Shown here: positions 1 to 7,272 of the stretch, piece by piece | How the letters are laid out: every line of letters begins with the position of its first letter | Position numbering within the stretch: the stretch's first letter is position 1 | Assembly (NCBI GenBank): GCA_009497875.2 | Contig: CP032508.2 | Span: 1,612,001-1,676,000 of the forward strand | Origin: a gamma proteobacterium SS-5 | GTDB lineage: Bacteria > Pseudomonadota > Gammaproteobacteria > Chromatiales > Chromatiaceae | Reading direction: 5' to 3' | Length of the DNA: 64,000 nt | Notes under the pieces: model-generated | The model's input: only the letters and a program-made list of their open reading frames with translations | The model's database searches: none | Told to the model about the DNA's origin: nothing | Program-made: the position numbers and the translations under genes

Positions 1-42
1 AACAGCAAGGTTGCTTTACAGCAAGAAGACAGCAGCCATCCA

Positions 43-59
43 TGTGCCATAATGGCACA
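43..59. promoter_or_regulatory. Perfect palindrome, probable TacA operator
   Basis: A 17-bp perfect palindrome (TGTGCCAT, a central A, ATGGCACA) lies 26 bp upstream of the antitoxin start. Ribbon-helix-helix antitoxins usually bind such palindromes to repress their own operon, so this is the likely autoregulatory operator. The role is inferred; the symmetry is seen directly. Confidence 0.6.
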
Positions 60-85
60 CAGACAGCCCAATAGGAGACCCTGCC

Positions 86-358
86 ATGACAACTGCCACA
101 CTACCCCGAATCACCACCCGCGTGGATGCGGACACGCAGCGACTCTTGCAGGACGCGGCGGCGCTGAGCGGTATCTCCAGCATTAACACCTTCGTCTTAC
201 ATGCGGCGGTCGAGAAGGCCAAGCAGATCCTCGAACGCGAGCAGCAGCTACAACTGTCCGAGCGTGATGCCAAACATCTGATCGATTACCTGGATCAGCC
301 GGTTGAAGCCATTGCCCCACTGCAAGAGGCCGCGCACCGCTATCAGCAGACGCGCTGA
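86..358 (+). CDS. DUF1778 (TacA-like) antitoxin
   Basis: A 90-residue protein of the DUF1778 / TacA antitoxin family. The N-terminal third (LPRITTRVDADTQRLLQDAA) is a ribbon-helix-helix DNA-binding segment, and the C-terminal half is the extended, charged tail that in this family wraps around and neutralises a GNAT toxin. It is preceded by a good ribosome site (AGGAGA) and a perfect palindrome that could be its operator. The stop codon overlaps the toxin start by one base (TGATG), the usual translational coupling in these pairs. It lies directly upstream of the CRISPR adaptation genes, all on the same strand. Confidence 0.85.
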   Translation: MTTATLPRITTRVDADTQRLLQDAAALSGISSINTFVLHAAVEKAKQILEREQQLQLSERDAKHLIDYLDQPVEAIAPLQEAAHRYQQTR

Positions 359-891
359 TGCAAACGCTAGCGCTGGATGGCAAGCTGCATGATCGTAACG
401 GGTTCGACTGCGGCGTAACGGCCCTCAATAGCTACCTGAAAACCTTGGCGGGCCAGCAATCCAAAAGGGACAATGCGCGCACCTATATCCTTCCTGCCAC
501 CGACAACCCGAGCCATATCCTCGGCTACTACACAGTCTCCCTGACACAGATTGACCTGGCCAATCTGCCCACAAACTATCAAAAACGCCACCCGACCGCC
601 CATTCGGCCGGCCTGATTGCGCGTCTGGCGGTCGATCATCGGCACACCGGCAGAGGTTACGGCTCATGGCTGTTGATCGACGCCCTGTCTCGCTTGGCGC
701 AGGCGAGCGAGGTCATCGGCTTTCCCCTGATCGTCGTCGATGCCAAGCCCGGGGCCAGGGCGTTTTATACCCGGTTCGGTTTCCGCTCATTTCTGGATGC
801 GCAGGACCATCTTTACCTCCGGGTCGCCGAGGTCAAGGCGAGCCTGGCCGCCCCCGCCACCCCCAGCAAACCGCAAGCTTGCGGAACCTGA
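358..891 (+). CDS. GNAT-fold acetyltransferase toxin (TacT-like)
   Basis: A 177-residue GCN5-related N-acetyltransferase, the usual partner of a DUF1778 antitoxin. Toxins of this family acetylate the amino group of charged tRNAs and block translation. The acetyl-CoA binding loop is visible as RHTGRGYGSWLL, followed by the typical VDAKPGARAFYTRFGF segment near the C-terminus with the conserved aromatic residue used in catalysis. The start overlaps the antitoxin stop by one base, so the two are co-translated. The last 15 residues are low-complexity (Ala/Pro/Thr). The substrate cannot be deduced from sequence, but membership of the toxin group is well supported by length and pairing. Confidence 0.85.
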   Translation: MQTLALDGKLHDRNGFDCGVTALNSYLKTLAGQQSKRDNARTYILPATDNPSHILGYYTVSLTQIDLANLPTNYQKRHPTAHSAGLIARLAVDHRHTGRGYGSWLLIDALSRLAQASEVIGFPLIVVDAKPGARAFYTRFGFRSFLDAQDHLYLRVAEVKASLAAPATPSKPQACGT

Positions 892-922
892 AATTCGCCG
901 CAAAAGGGCTAGGCTATGGCCC

Positions 923-1207
923 ATGAACAACGATCACCTCTACCTCGCCGCCTACGACATCCAAAGCCCCAGCCGCTTGCGCCAGGCCTTGCATGTGCTG
1001 CTTGACTACGCCCTCGGCCGGCAGAAATCCGTCTTTGAATGCCCGATGACCCCAGCCCAGCAGCGCGAGTTGGTCAGCCGGGTCGAGCAGGTCATAGACC
1101 CCGATGAAGACCGCTTTGCCCTGATCCGGCTCGACCGGCGCAGCGCCAGCCACACCCTCGGCAAGGCCGTCCCCCTGGATGACGACCAATTTTTCTACCT
1201 GGGATAA
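923..1207 (+). CDS. cas2: CRISPR-associated protein Cas2, first copy
   Basis: A 94-residue Cas2, a ferredoxin-like protein that dimerises and bridges Cas1 dimers in the spacer-integration complex. The family pattern is present: a first strand ending in AAYDI with the conserved aspartate, a basic helix (RLRQALHVLL), and the RQKSVFEC strand, then a C-terminal strand with FALIRLD. The start at 923 was chosen over an earlier in-frame codon because it gives the normal Cas2 N-terminus. It is followed 5 bp later by cas1. A second, divergent cas2 closes the same cluster at 2985, so this locus has two complete cas2 genes, which is unusual. No effector gene is seen beside it. Confidence 0.88.
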   Translation: MNNDHLYLAAYDIQSPSRLRQALHVLLDYALGRQKSVFECPMTPAQQRELVSRVEQVIDPDEDRFALIRLDRRSASHTLGKAVPLDDDQFFYLG

Positions 1208-1212
1208 GGCCA

Positions 1213-2205
1213 ATGACCAGCACCCTCTACCTTGATCACCGCGACATCCAGCTCAGCCTGCACGGCAAGGCCCTGCACATCCACCGTGATGGCGCCCTGG
1301 AACGAACCCTGCCCCTCAGCCTGGTCGAGCACATCGTCTGCCAGGCCAGCGTCGGCCTCAAAACCGGCCTGCTCGCCAGCCTCAGCGCCCAGGGCATAGG
1401 CCTCACCTTCTTCGGCGGCTACCACAACCAGGAATCCGCCCACCTCGGCGTTGCCGGCGCCCGCGACGTCATGCGCCGTCTCGGCCAATACCAACTCTAC
1501 CTCGACCCCGCCCAGCGCCTGGCCTGGTCCATCCGCCTCATGCAGCACAAACTGCAGCGGCAACGGCGCCTGCTGCTGCGCGCCCGTCGCCGCCGTGCCG
1601 ACCTGCGCCACCCCCTGACTCAGGGCATCGACAGCCTGGCACGCCTGCAACAGGGCCTGCGCCACAGCCCGCCGACAACCATCGACAGCCTGCGCGGCAT
1701 CGAAGGCAGCGGCGCCCGCTGCTACTTCCAGGCCTACGCCAGCCTGTTTGCCGACAGCCTCGGCTTTGCTGGCCGCCAGCGTCGGCCACCGCCGGACCCG
1801 GTCAACGCCCTGCTCTCCCTCGGCTACACCCTGCTCAATGGCGCTGTGCAGCAGGCCGTCGCCGGTGCCGGGCTCGACCCTTGGCTCGGCTTCTATCACG
1901 AGCCCTACCACGGCCGCGCCTCCCTGGTCTGCGACCTGGTCGAACCCTTTCGCCCCCACATCGACGCCCTGGTCTGGCAACTGCTCAGCAGCCGCACCCT
2001 GCGCGCCGACCACTTCGGCAGCGACAGCCAGCCGGATGAAGACGGCCACAGCCAAACCCGCTGCCTGCTCAACAAGCCCGGCCGCGCCCTGTTCTACCCG
2101 CTCTATGAGGCCCATGCCAAGGGCTGGCGGCCGCAGCTGCGCCACATCGCCCAGGCCCTGGCGCTGCAGCTGCAACAAAGCCCCAATCCCCCACTGGAAC
2201 CCTGA
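1213..2205 (+). CDS. cas1: CRISPR-associated integrase Cas1, catalytically intact
   Basis: A 330-residue Cas1, the metal-dependent integrase that inserts protospacers at the leader end of the array. Residues 1-80 form the N-terminal beta domain (strands around LYLDHRDIQLSL and LPLSLVEHIV) and the rest is the helical catalytic domain. The three metal ligands are present: Glu164 in RGIEGSGAR, His229 in GFYHEPY and Glu244 in DLVEPFRP, matching E141, H208 and D221 of E. coli Cas1. An insert between about 115 and 135 is very rich in arginine. It follows cas2 by 5 bp and is followed 9 bp later by a degenerate Cas1 relative. It is probably the active integrase for the adjacent array. Confidence 0.93.
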   Translation: MTSTLYLDHRDIQLSLHGKALHIHRDGALERTLPLSLVEHIVCQASVGLKTGLLASLSAQGIGLTFFGGYHNQESAHLGVAGARDVMRRLGQYQLYLDPAQRLAWSIRLMQHKLQRQRRLLLRARRRRADLRHPLTQGIDSLARLQQGLRHSPPTTIDSLRGIEGSGARCYFQAYASLFADSLGFAGRQRRPPPDPVNALLSLGYTLLNGAVQQAVAGAGLDPWLGFYHEPYHGRASLVCDLVEPFRPHIDALVWQLLSSRTLRADHFGSDSQPDEDGHSQTRCLLNKPGRALFYPLYEAHAKGWRPQLRHIAQALALQLQQSPNPPLEP

Positions 2206-2214
2206 GAAGCAGCC

Positions 2215-2985
2215 ATGTACGCCAAACCCCTCTACCTGCACGCCAAGGCACCGACGCAAATCGTCCTGCAAGGCCCCGCCCTGCGCGTCAAGAGCGAAAA
2301 CCAGGCCGAACACCTCTACCCCCTGCGCTACATCGAACGGGTACAGGCCGACCACAACATCACCTGGAGCACCCCGGCCCTGCTGGCCTGCGCCGAGCGC
2401 GGCATCTGCATCCAATTTCTCGATGCCCAGGGGCAAACCCTCGCCCGCCTGCTCGGCAGCAACCACGCCCAACACAGCCTCGCCATCCGCCTGGTCGCCA
2501 TCCTCGCCCGCCCCGGCTGGCAGAATCAGTATCAGCGCTGGTGCTATGGCCGCCGCCTGCAAACCCTGCGCTATGTCGCGCAAAAACTCGGCTACCGCTA
2601 CGAGCAAAGCAAAGACCTCGAAGCCCTGCCCAGCTGGAGCCGCGCCCAACTGGCCGAGCGCCACCCCAAAGACCCGGCGGATGCCGGGCTGCAATGGCTC
2701 AATAACGACCTCTACGGCTTCATCAACCAGCGGCTGCGCGACCTGGACATCCAGGGCGACCCCCTGCTGCTGCAGCAACCCCTGGATCTGGCCCGTGATC
2801 TCACCCGCATCCTCAGCGGCATACTGCTCCTGGTGCGCCAGCGCGGGCTTAAAGCACAAAACCACGAAATTCCCATCGACCGCAAGCTTGCCGCCCTCTG
2901 GTTCAACCAGCAGCGCGGCCTCATCGACTGGCAGCTCAAACGCCTGCTCAACCTGCTGGAACTCTGGACCCTGGAGCAAAACTGA
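2215..2985 (+). CDS. Cas1-like protein without recognisable active site
   Basis: A 256-residue protein whose first 85 residues fit the Cas1 N-terminal beta domain: a PTQIVLQGPALRV strand pair, YPLRYIERV, then TPALLACAERGICIQFLD with GQTLARLLG, all in the expected order. The C-terminal 170 residues are helical, but none of the Cas1 catalytic motifs can be found: no IEG.. glutamate, no FxH histidine and no DLxE acidic motif. I infer a diverged and probably non-catalytic Cas1 paralogue, which may serve as a structural subunit of a hetero-complex with the active Cas1. It is shorter than its neighbour by 74 residues, is not truncated by a frameshift, and its stop codon touches the next start (overlap at 2985). 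Codon use looks like its neighbours. Confidence 0.72.
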   Translation: MYAKPLYLHAKAPTQIVLQGPALRVKSENQAEHLYPLRYIERVQADHNITWSTPALLACAERGICIQFLDAQGQTLARLLGSNHAQHSLAIRLVAILARPGWQNQYQRWCYGRRLQTLRYVAQKLGYRYEQSKDLEALPSWSRAQLAERHPKDPADAGLQWLNNDLYGFINQRLRDLDIQGDPLLLQQPLDLARDLTRILSGILLLVRQRGLKAQNHEIPIDRKLAALWFNQQRGLIDWQLKRLLNLLELWTLEQN

Positions 2986-3296
2986 TGGCGCAGAATCAAG
3001 ACAAGCACCACATCATCGCCTACGACATCGGCGACCCCCGGCGTCTGGGCCGCATCCACCGCTTTCTCAAAAAGCAGGCCATGCCGGTGCAATACTCCGT
3101 CTTTCTCATTCGCTGCAACGCCCTACGCCTGCAGCAGCTACGCGATGAACTCGCCGCCATGATCGACCCCGAGGCCGACGACATCCGCATCTATACACTG
3201 CCGGAAAAAAATGACATCATCACCCTCGGTCAGCAACAGCTGGCCGAAGGCATCTACCTGCTCGGGAGCGACGATGACATCCTGCAGAAATTGTAA
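2985..3296 (+). CDS. cas2: CRISPR-associated protein Cas2, second copy
   Basis: A 103-residue Cas2, clearly in the family: IIAYDIGDPRRLGRIHRFL with the conserved aspartate and arginines, then PVQYSVFLIRC, and DDIRIYTLPE near the end. It differs greatly from the first Cas2 of this cluster, so the pair is not a recent tandem duplication. It overlaps the Cas1-like gene by one base, which suggests that the Cas1-like protein and this Cas2 are made together as a pair, just as the first Cas2 and Cas1 are. The CRISPR leader starts immediately after its stop codon. Confidence 0.9.
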   Translation: MAQNQDKHHIIAYDIGDPRRLGRIHRFLKKQAMPVQYSVFLIRCNALRLQQLRDELAAMIDPEADDIRIYTLPEKNDIITLGQQQLAEGIYLLGSDDDILQKL

Positions 3297-3370
3297 ACTT
3301 TCGCCAACCGGCAAATTTTTTCAAGGGCCTCTGCAGGCCATTGAAAACAAATGCCTTCTGGCAACGAGCA
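3297..3370 (+). promoter_or_regulatory. CRISPR leader
   Basis: The 74 bp between the last cas2 stop and the first repeat. It contains a run of T (AATTTTTT) and is the presumed leader: the repeats are perfect at this end and degenerate at the far end, and the repeat end ATTAAGAC reads like the 8-nt crRNA 5' handle on the plus strand. The leader is short, so part of the promoter or integration signal may lie inside cas2. Confidence 0.6.
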
Positions 3371-4748
3371 GTTAGAACCTCAGACCCACAAACAAGGGGA
3401 TTAAGACCAAATGTAACATTCAACCCCTCATCACGAAAAGTTAGAACCTCAGACCCACAAACAAGGGGATTAAGACTTGGCCAACTCGGCAGTATTGCGC
3501 CCGACGGGTTAGAACCTCAGACCCACAAACAAGGGGATTAAGACCCCGACGGTCGCCGCATCTTTCAATTGCGGCTGTTAGAACCTCAGACCCACAAACA
3601 AGGGGATTAAGACATTTTTCCGTACTCCCGTTGCCGCACCAGCTCAGGTTAGAACCTCAGACCCACAAACAAGGGGATTAAGACTATTTTTCCAACCATT
3701 CTATTTGTTCGCAATGCGTTAGAACCTCAGACCCACAAACAAGGGGATTAAGACTTTCTATATAGGTTTAATACTTTGTTGAAATGTTAGAACCTCAGAC
3801 CCACAAACAAGGGGATTAAGACCGCAATAATAGCATATGCAATCGCCTGAAATCGGTTAGAACCTCAGACCCACAAACAAGGGGATTAAGACTTGGTCTG
3901 GTTAATACGTTCGATCTTCACGCCGTTAGAACCTCAGACCCACAAACAAGGGGATTAAGACAATCCTCGCGTTAAAATTAAAAGTTTTGAAAAGTTAGAA
4001 CCTCAGACCCACAAACAAGGGGATTAAGACCTCAGAAGGGTCATATACTAAACATAGGCAAGACGTTAGAACCTCAGACCCACAAACAAGGGGATTAAGA
4101 CGCGTTCAGGTTGCAGACGTTGATGTAGCCGCTGGTGTTAGAACCTCAGACCCACAAACAAGGGGATTAAGACGATGCTGCATAGCTAAAGTTATGCGGC
4201 TACATGGTTAGAACCTCAGACCCACAAACAAGGGGATTAAGACTTGATGGCCTTATTAAGGTTCGTGAGTAGCCGTTAGAACCTCAGACCCACAAACAAG
4301 GGGATTAAGACGCATTATCTCCTAAGATAATTGAAGGGTTATGGTGTTAGAACCTCAGACCCACAAACAAGGGGATTAAGACCCATCCCCGATCCATGGT
4401 GTCCAGGAGGTTCTTGTTAGAACCTCAGACCCACAAACAAGGGGATTAAGACCTTGGTAATAACACGCACCGCAACATTCTTTTGTTAGAACCTCAGACC
4501 CACAAACAAGGGGATTAAGACTCTTGTTTACGCGAGACTCCAGAAAGTTCCACGCGTTAGAACCTCAGACCCACAAACAAGGGGATTAAGACCCGCTACA
4601 TGCGGCCAACAGGGCATTGGCGAGCGGTTAGAACCTCAGACCCACAAACAAGGGGATTAAGACAGCAGGGCGTCTTCAAACGACTTACGCGCCCCCGTTA
4701 GAACCTCAGACCCACAAACAAGGGGATTAAGACTTCTTCAAAGAGGGT

Positions 4749-5769
4749 CCTGATTACCCACAAAGATCAGCCTCGTTCACACAGGGAGCTATACTTGGTG
4801 CAGGAGGTATAACGCCATGAAAAACCGAGTGCAATTCCAGAAAGGCTACAGTCTAGCTGAATTTCTGCGTGACTACGGCACGGAGGAACAGTGTCGCCAG
4901 GCCCTGTTTCGATGGCGCTGGCCAGAGGGCTATGTATGTCCCGAGTGTGGTGGCCGGAAGTACTGCACCTTGCCATCCCGGGGTGGACTGTTTCAGTGCA
5001 ATCATTGCCATCACCAGCATTCATTGACCAGTCGCACGATCTTTGACTCCAGCAAGCTACCGCTGACGACCTGGTTTCTGGCCATGCACCTGCTGACGCA
5101 GGCGAAGACGGGGCTGTCCGCCTTGGCACTGCACCGGCAACTGGGCGTCTCCTACAACACTGCTTGGAGCATGAAGCACAAGCTGATGCAGGTGATGAAA
5201 GAACGGGATGACGGCTATACCCTATCCGGGACCATCCAGCTGGATGATGTTTACTGGGGTGGAGAGCATCGGGGTGGCAAGGTGGGTCGCGGCTCACCCA
5301 ACAAGACCCCCTTTGTGGCGGCGGTTTCCACCACTGACGCGGGCCATCCGCTGTACATGAACCTGCAGGTGGTCAAGGGATTCCGCTCTGCCGAGATCCT
5401 GAAGTGGTCTCGCAACCAGTTGGCACCCGGCAGCACCGTCTACAGCGATGGTCTGGCCTGCTTTCGCGCCGTCACGGCTGCGGGTTGTCAGCACATCCCG
5501 ATTGTCACCGGCGGCGGTCCCGATAGCGTAAAGCATGAGGAATTCACCTGGGTCAACACGATGATCGGCAACGTCAAGAATGCCGTCACGGGTGTTTACC
5601 ATGCCATGCAGCATAAGCACCTGCCACGCTATCTGGCTGAATACTGCTACCGTTTCAACCGACGCTTTGCTCTGGAGACGCTCCTGCCCCGGCTGGGCTG
5701 GGCCGCTGCACGAACGCCACCGATGCCGTACCAGCTCCTGAAGATGGCTGAGGTTTATGGGTAATCAGG
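4749..5769 (+). mobile_element. IS1595-family insertion sequence inside a CRISPR spacer
   Basis: A complete 1021-bp IS. Its terminal inverted repeats are perfect over 12 bp (CCTGATTACCCA at the left end and its complement at the right). It is flanked by an 8-bp direct repeat AAGAGGGT at 4741-4748 and 5770-5777, the target-site length typical of IS1595. Removing the IS and one duplication restores a normal 32-nt spacer between repeats 20 and 21. It carries a single transposase gene, apparently intact. Confidence 0.95.
4817..5764 (+). CDS. IS1595-family transposase
   Basis: A 315-residue transposase. Residues 20-75 hold a zinc ribbon (CPECGGRKYC ... CNHCHHQHS), the DNA-binding module of this family. 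The catalytic domain (ISXO2-like DDE) follows: IQLDDVYWGGEHRGG with the first aspartate, STVYSDGLACF with the second, and a histidine/glutamate and asparagine-rich segment (KHEEFTWVNTMIGNVKNA) supplying the third ligand. The reading frame is full length and lies within perfect terminal inverted repeats, so the element may still be active. The start has a strong ribosome site (GGAGG) 10 bp upstream. Confidence 0.93.
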   Translation: MKNRVQFQKGYSLAEFLRDYGTEEQCRQALFRWRWPEGYVCPECGGRKYCTLPSRGGLFQCNHCHHQHSLTSRTIFDSSKLPLTTWFLAMHLLTQAKTGLSALALHRQLGVSYNTAWSMKHKLMQVMKERDDGYTLSGTIQLDDVYWGGEHRGGKVGRGSPNKTPFVAAVSTTDAGHPLYMNLQVVKGFRSAEILKWSRNQLAPGSTVYSDGLACFRAVTAAGCQHIPIVTGGGPDSVKHEEFTWVNTMIGNVKNAVTGVYHAMQHKHLPRYLAEYCYRFNRRFALETLLPRLGWAAARTPPMPYQLLKMAEVYG

Positions 5770-6063
5770 AAGAGGGTTACGCTCATGCTAGAAAGTTAGA
5801 ACCTCAGACCCACAAACAAGGGGATTAAGACCAAACGCCTGGCTCCAATTGGCGGTGGCAACCGTACAAACCACAGACCCAATCATTAGGGGATTAAGAC
5901 CCGAACGCCGCGCAAAATTCGCGGATACCAGAACCCCCGAACAAGAGGTGGTGCTGTGTCTCTGTGGCTTAACTGAGGAATATAGGTTCAAGAAATCAAC
6001 CCCGGCGGCCGCTAACCTGTCAGGGGTGGTTGTCATGGGGGAGATCGGCATGAGGGGGTTGGT

Positions 6064-7182
6064 ATGAAGATCCTGGATTCACAGCTGCAGATGCAGGCAA
6101 GGCACGGCTACAGGGAGCAGCATCTGCGTCAGGAGAAGCTACAGGCCTGGGTTGGCGAGCGGCCGTCGGCGGATGGCCTTGAGATTGCGGCAGGGCCAGA
6201 GGAGCCGGTCTCCGGATTGGACCTGTCCGGCCTGCAACAGCGCTTGCAGCAGAGCCAGGAGCAGCTGAGCCTGTCGGCCCAGGCGCAGGGGCTCAAGCCG
6301 AGCAAGGCCTTGCTTACCGAGGCGGACAAGGCGGCAGAGGATGAGCCCTATTACGATCTGGAATATAGCCTGCTCAAGGCGCTGGTGGAGCGCTTTGCCG
6401 GGCGTGAGATCAAGCTGATGAAGCCCAGCGACCTGGAGCCAAAACAAGACCCCATGCCGCCGCCACAGCAGCCCCCTGACTCGGCCGAGGCCGCCGCCGA
6501 CGCCCCGCAACCCCAGGGCTGGGGCCTGATCTACGACTATTATGAACTCCACCAGGAGCAGGAGAGCAGCAGCTTCAGCGCCAGCGGCCAGGTGCTCACC
6601 AAGGATGGCCAGCAGATCGACATCCAGCTGGAGCTGCACATGAGCCGGGAGTTTCAATCCGAGCTGCAGATCAACCTGCGTGCCGGCGATGCCCTGATCG
6701 ACCCCCTGGTGGTCAACTATGCCGGTAAGGCGGCCGAGCTGACCCAGCGCCATTTTGCCTTTGACCTGGACCGGGACGGGCGTCTGGATCAGATGCGGCA
6801 GCTGGCCTCGGGCAGCGCCTACCTGGCCCTGGATCACAACCGGGATGGCCGGATCAACGACGGCGGCGAGCTGTTTGGCCCCAGCAGCGGGCGGGGGTTC
6901 GCCGAGCTGGCCGAGCACGACCAGGACGCCAACGGCTGGATAGACGCCAACGACAGCGTCTATCAGCGCCTGCGCCTGTGGAGCCGGGACGAGGACGGCA
7001 GCGACCGGCTCATCGGCCTGGGTCAGGTGGGCATAGGTGCCCTCTATCTGGGGCATGTGGAAAGCCCCTTCCTGCTCAAGGACGGGGATAACCAACTGCA
7101 GGGCAGGGTGCGTGAAACCGGCCTGTTCCTGCGCGAAAACGGCACCAGCGGCACGGTTCAAGAGCTGGATTTGGTGGTTTAG
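6064..7182 (+). CDS. EF-hand-type calcium-binding protein of unknown role
   Basis: A 372-residue protein without a signal peptide. Residues 1-110 are charged and helical (many Gln and Glu). The C-terminal part, from about residue 230, has three loops of the EF-hand/dockerin kind: FDLDRDGRLDQ, LDHNRDGRINDGGELFG and HDQDANGWIDANDS, each with the D-x-D/N-x-D-G pattern, followed by LRLWSRDEDGS. This C-terminal arrangement is common in gammaproteobacterial conserved hypotheticals and in the tails of large calcium-binding exoproteins. The function is not known. It sits 163 bp downstream of the last CRISPR repeat, on the same strand, but nothing links it to the array. Confidence 0.7.
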   Translation: MKILDSQLQMQARHGYREQHLRQEKLQAWVGERPSADGLEIAAGPEEPVSGLDLSGLQQRLQQSQEQLSLSAQAQGLKPSKALLTEADKAAEDEPYYDLEYSLLKALVERFAGREIKLMKPSDLEPKQDPMPPPQQPPDSAEAAADAPQPQGWGLIYDYYELHQEQESSSFSASGQVLTKDGQQIDIQLELHMSREFQSELQINLRAGDALIDPLVVNYAGKAAELTQRHFAFDLDRDGRLDQMRQLASGSAYLALDHNRDGRINDGGELFGPSSGRGFAELAEHDQDANGWIDANDSVYQRLRLWSRDEDGSDRLIGLGQVGIGALYLGHVESPFLLKDGDNQLQGRVRETGLFLRENGTSGTVQELDLVV

Positions 7183-7194
7183 ACAGAAGTCAGA

Positions 7195-7272
7195 GGACAG
7201 ATATACGCCCTCTGTCCTCTGTCCTCCGTCCTCTGTCCCCCGTCCCCCGTCCTCTGTCCTCCGTCTTCTGTT
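7195..7272. repeat. Heptamer microsatellite (TCTGTCC and variants)
   Basis: About eight head-to-tail copies of a 7-bp unit, TCTGTCC, TCCGTCC or CCCGTCC, between two convergent genes. It belongs to the same class of heptamer repeats seen in other gaps of this window. The run ends within the 3' end of the oxidoreductase gene. No function is assigned. Confidence 0.85.

Larger units (their letters stand above)
3371..5900 (+). CRISPR. CRISPR array, 22 repeats of 37 nt, 21 spacers
   Basis: The repeat is 37 nt, starts GTTAGAACCTCAGACCC and ends AAGGGGATTAAGAC. Twenty perfect copies run from 3371 to 4733 with spacers of 31-35 nt. Spacer 20 is cut by an IS1595 element (4749-5769) and resumes to 5794. 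Repeat 21 (5795-5831) is canonical; repeat 22 (5864-5900) differs at nine positions, as expected for the old, leader-distal end. The last eight bases ATTAAGAC resemble the ATTGAAAC handle of type I/III crRNAs. No cas6 or effector gene is in the window, so processing must be supplied from elsewhere or upstream of the window. Spacer targets cannot be identified without a search. Confidence 0.98.

Noticed and set aside
1195-2979. A 594-codon open frame on the minus strand across both cas1 genes
   Set aside because: It is antisense to well-supported Cas1 genes, has a repetitive Val/Gln/Ala-rich composition produced by reading GC-rich codons backwards, and matches no family.
2215-2985. The Cas1-like protein as a reverse-transcriptase, Cas6 or Cas4 homologue
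   Set aside because: No YADD, no Cas6 glycine-rich loop and no Cas4 cysteine cluster or RecB motif can be seen; only the N-terminal Cas1 fold fits.
3341-3541. Short open frame starting in the leader and running through the first three CRISPR repeats
   Set aside because: Its sequence is just the translated repeat (RTSDPQTRGLR again and again).
5849-6067. A 72-codon open frame beginning in the last spacer
   Set aside because: It is made of the spacer, the degenerate repeat and non-conserved downstream sequence, with no ribosome site.
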